DNA from: Myxococcus xanthus
GTDB taxonomy: Bacteria > Myxococcota > Myxococcia > Myxococcales > Myxococcaceae
Assembly (NCBI RefSeq): GCF_006402735.1
Contig: NZ_CP017174.1
Location: 5,707,001-5,771,000, forward strand
Direction: 5' to 3'
Length of the DNA: 64,000 nt
Part shown: piece after piece, positions 59,051-64,000 of the stretch
How positions within the stretch are numbered: position 1 is the first letter of the stretch
Layout: the number at the start of each line of letters is the position of its first letter
Program-made: the position numbers and the translations under genes
The notes under the pieces: model-generated
What the model saw: only the letters and a program-made list of their open reading frames with translations
What the model was told of the DNA's origin: nothing
The model's database searches: none

Positions 59051-59833
59051 TCAGATGGACTCCGCGAACTCTTCGCGGCGGGATTCAAAGATGGACGAGG
59101 CGCCCCACAGCAGCACCACGGAGACAGCCGCCAGCGTCATCAAGGGCGCTGCGTCCGGCAGCCGGTGCTCGTAGAAGATGGCCTGGTACGACGTCATCAG
59201 GCTGACCATGGGATTGAGCGCCAGCATCAACGAGCGGGCGCTCTCATCCTGGATGGTGGAGAGCGGATACAGCACCGGCGTGGCGAAGAACCACAGCGTC
59301 AGCAGGTTGCTGACGATGTGCTGCAGGTCCCGGAACGTCACGTTGATGGCCGCCAGGATGTAGGTCAGGGCCAGCGTGAAGGTGAGCTGGATGAGCACCA
59401 CCACCGGGAACAACACCACGTGCCAGGTCGGCCACTGTCCATAGGCCATGCCCAGCACCAGCATCAGCGGAAGCGACAAGACGAAGTTGCAGAGGTTCGT
59501 CACCACCACCGACGTGGGCAGCACCTGGGCCGGGAAGCGGACCTTGGTCAGCAAGTCCCGTCGGTCGCTGATCGCGCTGGCCCCGCCGCCCACCGACGTG
59601 GAGAACCAGATCCACGGCAGCAGGCCCACGAACATGAAGAACGGGAAGTTGGGGATGTTCTGCCGCATCACCACGGTGAACAGCAGCACGTACACCAGCA
59701 TGTGGAGCGTCGGATTCAGGAACGTCCACAGGAAGCCGAGGAACGAGCCGCGATAACGCGCCTTCAGTTCCCGCTGGACGAGGCTGATGAGCAAGCCCCG
59801 GTACTGATACAGTTCACGGACGAGCCGAATCAT
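59051..59833 (-). CDS. wzm: O-antigen ABC exporter, membrane subunit (Wzm)
   Basis: 260 residues from ATG 59833 (MIRLVRELYQYRG). ABC-2-type permease with six membrane segments. Family features: LVQRELKARYRGSFLGFLWT near the N-terminus, the long hydrophobic PTLHMLVYVLLFTVVM and the LTLWFFATPVLYPLS segment near the C-terminus. The frame is open to 59992, but that part has no similarity and no ribosome site. It is first in the block wzm-wzt-wbgA-methyltransferase/GT-GT4/GT2, all on the minus strand with small gaps or overlaps. Confidence 0.95.
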   Translation of the reverse strand: MIRLVRELYQYRGLLISLVQRELKARYRGSFLGFLWTFLNPTLHMLVYVLLFTVVMRQNIPNFPFFMFVGLLPWIWFSTSVGGGASAISDRRDLLTKVRFPAQVLPTSVVVTNLCNFVLSLPLMLVLGMAYGQWPTWHVVLFPVVVLIQLTFTLALTYILAAINVTFRDLQHIVSNLLTLWFFATPVLYPLSTIQDESARSLMLALNPMVSLMTSYQAIFYEHRLPDAAPLMTLAAVSVVLLWGASSIFESRREEFAESI

Positions 59834-59993
59834 GAGGGGGCCTTCTATAGCAGGGCCTCTTGCTGTTGCGAGGACGCCCGGCGCCCCCAGCCCCACTCTG
59901 CTGACGCCCTCGGACGGCCGCTCACATGAAGAGCAAGCCATCCACCGAGCGATTGTCCGGCCCTGGCTCCAGCACCTGAGCCACCAGGACACC

Positions 59994-60030
59994 GGAAAAA
60001 CGAAAGGCCCCCTGGTTTCCCAGAGGGCCT
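59994..60030 (-). terminator. Intrinsic terminator after tRNA-Gly copy 2
   Basis: On the minus strand AGGCCCTCTGG, a 4-base loop and CCAGGGGGCCT form an 11-bp stem with one G-U pair, followed by TTCGTTTTT. It starts 6 bases after the tRNA 3' end. Confidence 0.85.
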
Positions 60031-60035
60031 CAATT

Positions 60036-60110
60036 TGGAGCGGGAAAAGGGATTTGAACCCTCGACCCTCGCCTTGGCAAGGCGATGCTCTACCGCTGAG
60101 CTATTCCCGC
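60036..60110 (-). tRNA. tRNA-Gly (GCC), distal copy
   Basis: 75 bases including encoded CCA. Acceptor stem GCGGGAA/TTCCCGC, D-arm with TAGCTCAGCGGTAGAGCA, anticodon loop TTGCCAA (anticodon GCC) on stem TCGCC/GGCGA, T-arm GAGGG TTCAAAT CCCTT. Every stem pairs. It is identical to the second copy 126 bp away. No promoter is visible in the 51 bases between the two, so its expression should depend on transcript reading through the upstream terminator. Confidence 0.97.
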
Positions 60111-60121
60111 GTCAGACCCTG

Positions 60122-60155
60122 CAAACTAAAAGGCCCTCTGGCTTCCCAGAGGGCC
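60122..60155 (-). terminator. Intrinsic terminator between the two tRNA-Gly genes
   Basis: A perfect 10-bp stem on the minus strand, GGCCCTCTGG and CCAGAGGGCC with loop GAAG, followed by TTTTAGTTT. Nearly the same sequence as the terminator at 59994-60030, so it was duplicated with the tRNA. Confidence 0.85.
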
Positions 60156-60161
60156 CGATTT

Positions 60162-60236
60162 TGGAGCGGGAAAAGGGATTTGAACCCTCGACCCTCGCCT
60201 TGGCAAGGCGATGCTCTACCGCTGAGCTATTCCCGC
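60162..60236 (-). tRNA. tRNA-Gly (GCC), proximal copy
   Basis: Identical to the copy at 60036-60110, with CCA encoded and all four stems pairing; anticodon GCC reads GGC and GGU. It is about 50 bases downstream of the promoter at 60293-60321. In E. coli a glycine tRNA with the same anticodon (glyW) also follows pgsA, so the arrangement is old or has arisen twice. Confidence 0.97.
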
Positions 60237-60292
60237 ATCAGGTGCCGCGCTTTCGTCACCGCCGTGTGACCGCCGGGCCGAAAGTGAGGTGG

Positions 60293-60321
60293 GGTATACA
60301 GAGCCCTTCCGGACCCGTCAA
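60293..60321 (-). promoter_or_regulatory. Sigma-70 promoter of the tRNA-Gly genes
   Basis: TTGACG (60321-60316) and TATACC (60298-60293) on the minus strand are separated by exactly 17 bases. The -35 box overlaps the stop codon of pgsA. It gives a short leader of about 50 bases before the first tRNA. Confidence 0.72.
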
Positions 60322-61007
60322 ACACTTTTCGCGGGGTCGGGCTCCCCCCCACGCTTCGCCAACATGGCCAGGAATGCCCGGAAGTAGACCACCGCGCTCC
60401 ACACCGAGAAGGCACCGGACAGGTAGACGAGCACCTGGCCCACGAGGTTGTAGTCCACCGGCACGGAGAAGGTGCGGAACTCCAGTGGATGCACGTAGTG
60501 GACGCAGAGCGAGATGATGCCCACCAGTTGGAGGGACGTCTTCCACTTCCCCTCCTGGCCCGCGGCAATCACCATGCCCTCGCTGGCGGCGATGGTGCGC
60601 AGTCCGCTGACAATGAGCTCCCGCGCCAGCAGGACGATGACGACCCACGCGGCGATGCGCCCCAGCCGCACCATCATCACCAGGGCCGCCATGGCGATGA
60701 GCTTGTCGGCCAGCGGGTCCATGAACTTGCCGACCACGGTGATGAGGTTCCACTTCCGCGCGAGGTAGCCGTCAACCACGTCGGTGATGGCGGCCACCGC
60801 GAAGACGAGCCCCGCCAGCAGCGAGTTGAGGGGGTCCGCGTCGTAGGTCAGCCATACGAAGAGCGGAATGATGAGGATGCGCCCCAACGTGAGCATGTTG
60901 GGCAGGTTCCAGAACTCCTGCACCAACACGCTGGGCTTGCGCGCCGCGCGCTTCCGGGCGCGCTCCTCTCGCTTCCGCTGTTTCCGCGCCGCTCGGTCCG
61001 TGGCCAT
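60318..61007 (-). CDS. pgsA: CDP-diacylglycerol-glycerol-3-phosphate 3-phosphatidyltransferase
   Basis: 229 residues from ATG 61007. A basic N-terminal tail (RKQRKREERARKRAARK) precedes the CDP-alcohol phosphatidyltransferase domain with the full motif DGYLAR...G..MDPLADK (DG-x2-AR-x8-G-x3-D-x3-D). About five membrane segments. It makes phosphatidylglycerol phosphate, the committed step to phosphatidylglycerol. The basic extension is longer than in E. coli. The gene lies 13 bases after the TPR-AIM24 stop, so they may be co-transcribed. Confidence 0.93.
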   Translation of the reverse strand: MATDRAARKQRKREERARKRAARKPSVLVQEFWNLPNMLTLGRILIIPLFVWLTYDADPLNSLLAGLVFAVAAITDVVDGYLARKWNLITVVGKFMDPLADKLIAMAALVMMVRLGRIAAWVVIVLLARELIVSGLRTIAASEGMVIAAGQEGKWKTSLQLVGIISLCVHYVHPLEFRTFSVPVDYNLVGQVLVYLSGAFSVWSAVVYFRAFLAMLAKRGGEPDPAKSV

Positions 61008-61020
61008 GGCAGGGGCCCTT

Positions 61021-62517
61021 CTAGCGGACACCGAGGGTGATGAGGGCAAAACCTTCACCACCCAGCTCCACCGCCGCCCGAAGCGGCTCCCCAGAGGGGG
61101 ACTTGAGCACGGGCACCATGCGCGGCGTGAGGTTCCCCTGCCAGCCCACCAGGTGCGTCAGCGGCACCGTCACCGGCTGCTCCTGGCGCACCGCCACCGC
61201 ACGCAGCGGCCCCGGGAGACTCAAGAGCACCTGGCCCTGCCCGCGCAGGTGCACCAGGTCCAGGTCCGGCGCGATGTCCGACGGAACCCGTCCGTTCTCG
61301 AACATGACCGGCTCCTCGAAGGCGAACACGCACTCGTCGCGGAAGTACGCGGAGTCCTCGCCCAGGTCCACCGCCAGGAAAGTACGGGTCGCGGCCGGCT
61401 CCAGGTAGAGCACGCCCTGGCCCCGGGCACGCACCATCCGCGCCGCCCCTTCCCCGAATGACTTGTCCGTGGCCCGGCCCCGGAAGCGCTTCATCTCAGG
61501 CTGGAAGGAGAGCTGCCCCGCCAGCGCCACCAGGCCATCCAGGCGCGTCAGAAGCTCCCCCTCCACCGCCACGGTGTAGCAACCCGGCCCCGCGCCGAAG
61601 GGCCGCGACGCCTCCGCGCCGGGAAGGACGACCGAGCCGGCGAGCTCGGCCAGCGACGACTGCGCGCCGTCCCGAACGGGCGAGGACTCCGGCGCCGGAG
61701 ACGTGGGCGCCAGCGACGTCGCGGGCACCTTGCGCAGCTGCAACCGCGTCAGGGGCACGGGCGCGGCCACCGCCTCGGAGGTCTCATCAAAGGCCGATTC
61801 GGGAGGCGGCTCCCGCGCCACGCCACTGTCAGCCGCTGCTTCCGTCGCCTCGGACGCCGAGGCGGCGGACAGGGCGCTGGGGCCCTCGTCCTCGGCGAAG
61901 CGAATCTCCTCGTCTTCCTCCGGTTCGGCGGCGGGCGGCGGCGGTGCGGGCGGCGCCGGCTCGGCGACACGGGGCTCCACCGGCGCGCTTCGGGGCGGCG
62001 GCGTGGCGGCGGCGGCCGGCTTCGCGTAACTCTCCCCCGCGATGGCGCGAGACATCTTCTCCGCCATGACGTCACTGCCGGCGAGCAGGAAGTGCTCGCG
62101 GGCGCGGCCGTACTCGCCCATCTGCGCCAGGGTGAGGCCCAGGTAGTTCTGGGCCTTCTGGTGCTCGGGGGCCAGGTCGGTGGCCGTCTCGAACTCGCGC
62201 GCCGCGCGCTGGAGCGCGGACGTCTTCAGGTACACCAAGCCCAGGTTGACCCGCAGTGTCGGGTCCACCGGGTTGTCGCGCACCAGCATCTCGTACAGCT
62301 CGGCTGCCCTGTCGTACTGGCCGAGCTTGAAGTAGCAGAGGCCCAGCAGGTTCTGCGCCTTCTCCATGCGGGGCTGGAGCTGGTGGGCACGCTCCAGGAA
62401 CGGCTGAGCCTCGTGGACCCTGCCTGCGGCCAACAGCTCGCCACCGCGGGAGAGCTGCTGGAGGAACTCATCATCAGCGGGGCTCGTCTCCCCCCGCCCC
62501 TTCGCGCGCGTCGTCAT
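61021..62517 (-). CDS. TPR-AIM24 fusion protein
   Basis: 498 residues from ATG 62517, whose start overlaps the end of the lytic transglycosylase gene by 44 bases. Residues about 15-150 are three to four TPRs (QNLLGLCYFKLGQYDRAAEL, VNLGLVYLKTSALQRAAREF, NYLGLTLAQMGEYGRAREHF). A long Pro/Ala/Glu-rich linker (150-310) follows. The last 190 residues are an AIM24-type beta-prism: CYTVAVEGELLTRLDGLV, MVRARGQGVLYLEP, VHLRGQGQVLLSLPG and VGWQGNLTPRMVP. AIM24 relatives in bacteria (TerD-linked and YgiD-like groups) have no settled role. No signal peptide, so it is cytoplasmic. Confidence 0.86.
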   Translation of the reverse strand: MTTRAKGRGETSPADDEFLQQLSRGGELLAAGRVHEAQPFLERAHQLQPRMEKAQNLLGLCYFKLGQYDRAAELYEMLVRDNPVDPTLRVNLGLVYLKTSALQRAAREFETATDLAPEHQKAQNYLGLTLAQMGEYGRAREHFLLAGSDVMAEKMSRAIAGESYAKPAAAATPPPRSAPVEPRVAEPAPPAPPPPAAEPEEDEEIRFAEDEGPSALSAASASEATEAAADSGVAREPPPESAFDETSEAVAAPVPLTRLQLRKVPATSLAPTSPAPESSPVRDGAQSSLAELAGSVVLPGAEASRPFGAGPGCYTVAVEGELLTRLDGLVALAGQLSFQPEMKRFRGRATDKSFGEGAARMVRARGQGVLYLEPAATRTFLAVDLGEDSAYFRDECVFAFEEPVMFENGRVPSDIAPDLDLVHLRGQGQVLLSLPGPLRAVAVRQEQPVTVPLTHLVGWQGNLTPRMVPVLKSPSGEPLRAAVELGGEGFALITLGVR

Positions 62518-63160
62518 TCTGGGATGTGGGCTCGCTGGGGCCGCTCGAGACGGCCGCCTCGCGCTCCTTGTAGTGGTAGTAGAGCTTGAGCACCTTGCGC
62601 ACGTACCCCTGCGTCTCTTCGTAGGGGGGCACCTTGCCACCATAGCGCTTCACCGCTTCGGGGCCGGCGTTGTACGCCGCAACCATCTTCACCATGTCGC
62701 CGTCGAACATGTTGGCGAGCACGCGCAGGTAGCGCACGCCGCCCTCGATGTTGTCGCGCTCGTTGAAGATGTCCTTCACGTACATGTCCGTCGCCGTGGC
62801 CGGCATGAGCTGCATCAGCCCGCTGGCGCCCTTGTGGCTGAGCGCGTTGGGGTTGAAGTTGCTCTCGGTGTGCATGATGGCGCGCACGAGCGCCGGCGGG
62901 ATGCGGTAGCGCAGCGCCGCGGCAGTGATGTGCGGATCCAACTCCGGCGGGGTCCGCTTGCGGCCCACCACCGGCGTGTTCTTCGCGGGGGCCTTGGTGA
63001 ACGTGCCCTTCAGCGTCTTGGCCCGCTTGCTGCCCGTGGGCTGCACGTTCGTATAGATGATGGTGCCGTCCTTCTCGACGTACCGGTAGATGGCATCCGC
63101 CCCCGCCGACAAGGGCAGGGCCAGCACGGCGACGGAGAGGAACGCGGAATAGGCACGCAT
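62474..63160 (-). CDS. Lytic transglycosylase (SLT domain) with DUF4124 N-terminus
   Basis: 228 residues. Signal peptide (LSVAVLALPLSAGADA), then a DUF4124 module (IYRYVEKDGTIIYTNVQPTG, about 24-45). The SLT domain begins near residue 76: AAALRYRIPPALVRAIMHTE with catalytic E99, SNFNPNALSHKGASGLMQLM, then NIEGGVRYLRVL and AAYNAGPEAVKRY. It cleaves peptidoglycan with formation of 1,6-anhydro ends, in the periplasm. A disordered, acidic tail follows. Its last 44 bases overlap the start of the TPR-AIM24 gene. Divergent from nadB. Confidence 0.93.
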   Translation of the reverse strand: MRAYSAFLSVAVLALPLSAGADAIYRYVEKDGTIIYTNVQPTGSKRAKTLKGTFTKAPAKNTPVVGRKRTPPELDPHITAAALRYRIPPALVRAIMHTESNFNPNALSHKGASGLMQLMPATATDMYVKDIFNERDNIEGGVRYLRVLANMFDGDMVKMVAAYNAGPEAVKRYGGKVPPYEETQGYVRKVLKLYYHYKEREAAVSSGPSEPTSQNDDAREGAGGDEPR

Positions 63161-63247
63161 ATCGGCCCACGAACCTTAGACATCCGCGGGAAACTCCTCA
63201 AGAAAACGCCTTGTTTCCAGCACTTACAGTCGTTAAGGCTGCTCACC

Positions 63248-64000
63248 ATGCCCCATCGGTTCGATTTCCTCGTCCTGGGAGGCGGCGTGGCGGGCCTCTC
63301 GTTCGCCCTCCAGGCGGCCCGCCATGGCACGGTGGCCATCCTCACGAAGCGCGACCGTTTCGAAAGCAGCACGGCCTATGCCCAGGGCGGCATCGCCAGT
63401 GTGCTCGCGCCCTCTGACACCTTCGAGGCCCACATCGAGGACACGCTGGTGGCAGGTGCGGGGCTGTGCCACCACGACGCGGTGGAAGTCACGGTGAAGG
63501 AAGGCCCCAGCCGGGTGCAGGAGCTGGCGGACCTGGGCGCGGAGTTCAACCGCCGCATCACCGGCGAGTTCGACCTCACCCGAGAGGGTGGCCACTCCGC
63601 GCGCCGCATCATCCATTCGGGCGACATCACCGGCCGCGAGGTGCAGCGCGCGCTGCTCGCCGCGTGTGACGAAATCCCCAACATCACCTTCTTCCCGCAG
63701 ACGGCCGCCATCGACCTCATCCAGGACCGGCGCGTCCCCTCCCCTGGGGTCAGCCGGTGTCTGGGGGTCTACGCCCTGCTGGAAGACGGCGTCATCGAGC
63801 GCTTCCTGGCCAAGGTGACGGTGCTGGCCACCGGCGGCGCTGGCAAGGTGTACCTGTACACGTCCAACCCGGACGTGGCGACCGGTGACGGTGTGGCCAT
63901 GGCGTACCGGGCGGGCGCGAGGGTGGCGAACATGGAGTTCTACCAGTTCCACCCCACCTGCCTCTACCACCCGGAGGCCAAGAGCTTCCTCATCAGCGAG
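63248..64000 (+). CDS. nadB: L-aspartate oxidase, 5' part (runs off the window)
   Basis: 251 codons are present and the frame is still open at the end. N-terminal FAD-binding motif LGGGVAGLSFALQAARHG, then SSTAYAQGGIASVLAPSDTF, GGHSARRIIHSGDITG, TGGAGKVYLYTSNP and NMEFYQFHPTCLYHP, all typical of the succinate-dehydrogenase/aspartate-oxidase flavoprotein family. The active-site segment Q-FHPT and the HTG-type loops fit NadB, which oxidises L-aspartate to iminoaspartate, the first step to NAD. Its start lies 87 bp from the divergent lytic transglycosylase. Confidence 0.94.
   Translation, partial: MPHRFDFLVLGGGVAGLSFALQAARHGTVAILTKRDRFESSTAYAQGGIASVLAPSDTFEAHIEDTLVAGAGLCHHDAVEVTVKEGPSRVQELADLGAEFNRRITGEFDLTREGGHSARRIIHSGDITGREVQRALLAACDEIPNITFFPQTAAIDLIQDRRVPSPGVSRCLGVYALLEDGVIERFLAKVTVLATGGAGKVYLYTSNPDVATGDGVAMAYRAGARVANMEFYQFHPTCLYHPEAKSFLISE

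Larger units (their letters stand above)
60005..60236 (-). repeat. Tandem duplication of a tRNA-terminator unit
   Basis: A 106-bp unit (60005-60110 and 60131-60236) repeats with a 126-bp period. The tRNA parts are identical; the terminator parts differ at a few bases that keep the stem. Confidence 0.9.

Noticed and set aside
59832-60517. Plus-strand open frames containing the peptide REKGFEPSTLALARRCSTAE
   Set aside because: This peptide is the translated antisense of tRNA-Gly and is a known type of false gene.

Overview
The window is high-GC DNA from a myxobacterium, most likely Myxococcus or a close relative. The evidence is a DUF2378-family protein (a family I know only from myxobacteria), a eukaryote-like Ser/Thr kinase, an NtrC-type two-component pair, and a wzm-wzt-wbgA block that matches the M. 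xanthus O-antigen (sasA) locus from memory. All functions are assigned by reading protein motifs. No database search was possible.

Layout. 0-9 kb: a secreted hypothetical, a Ski2-like helicase, a Gly/Ser-rich protein with an in-frame stop, a decayed sigma-54 activator, a DUF4142 lipoprotein and a Pat-type acyl-CoA synthetase/acetyltransferase. 9-21 kb: DUF2378 and DUF3014 proteins, a histidine kinase/NtrC-type pair, an OmpA-like lipoprotein, a small membrane protein with a possible operator, a hydrolase, a tRNA wobble-modification pair (tgt plus a MnmC-like methyltransferase) and an ABC-F ATPase. 20.6-31 kb: a 1357-residue repeat lipoprotein, a YihY membrane protein, a PEGA/TPR/Ser-Thr-kinase operon and an IS3 remnant. 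31-36.4 kb: an MFS exporter, a secreted DUF4185 protein, a START-domain protein with two palindromic operators, and an unrecognised protein.

36.4-59.8 kb is a surface-polysaccharide locus. rfbBDAC make dTDP-L-rhamnose. They are followed by a DHA2 exporter. Several glycosyltransferases come next, many of them multi-domain: GT4, GT4-GT2, DUF2304-GT2, a membrane GT-C-like protein, a second GT4-GT2, a methyltransferase-GT and the three-module WbgA-like protein. The Wzt/Wzm exporter closes the locus. The likely logic is nucleotide-sugar supply, chain assembly on a lipid carrier, ABC-type export, and late lipid-linked decoration by the DUF2304-GT2/GT-C pair.

59.8-64 kb: two tandem tRNA-Gly(GCC) genes, each with its own terminator, behind a near-consensus promoter at the end of pgsA; then pgsA, a TPR-AIM24 fusion, a lytic transglycosylase and the start of nadB, which runs off the window.

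The least ordinary items are the modular polysaccharide enzymes, the recently amplified 261-bp repeats, the TPR-AIM24 fusion, and the START-domain gene that keeps two repressor-like operators but has no repressor gene beside it.
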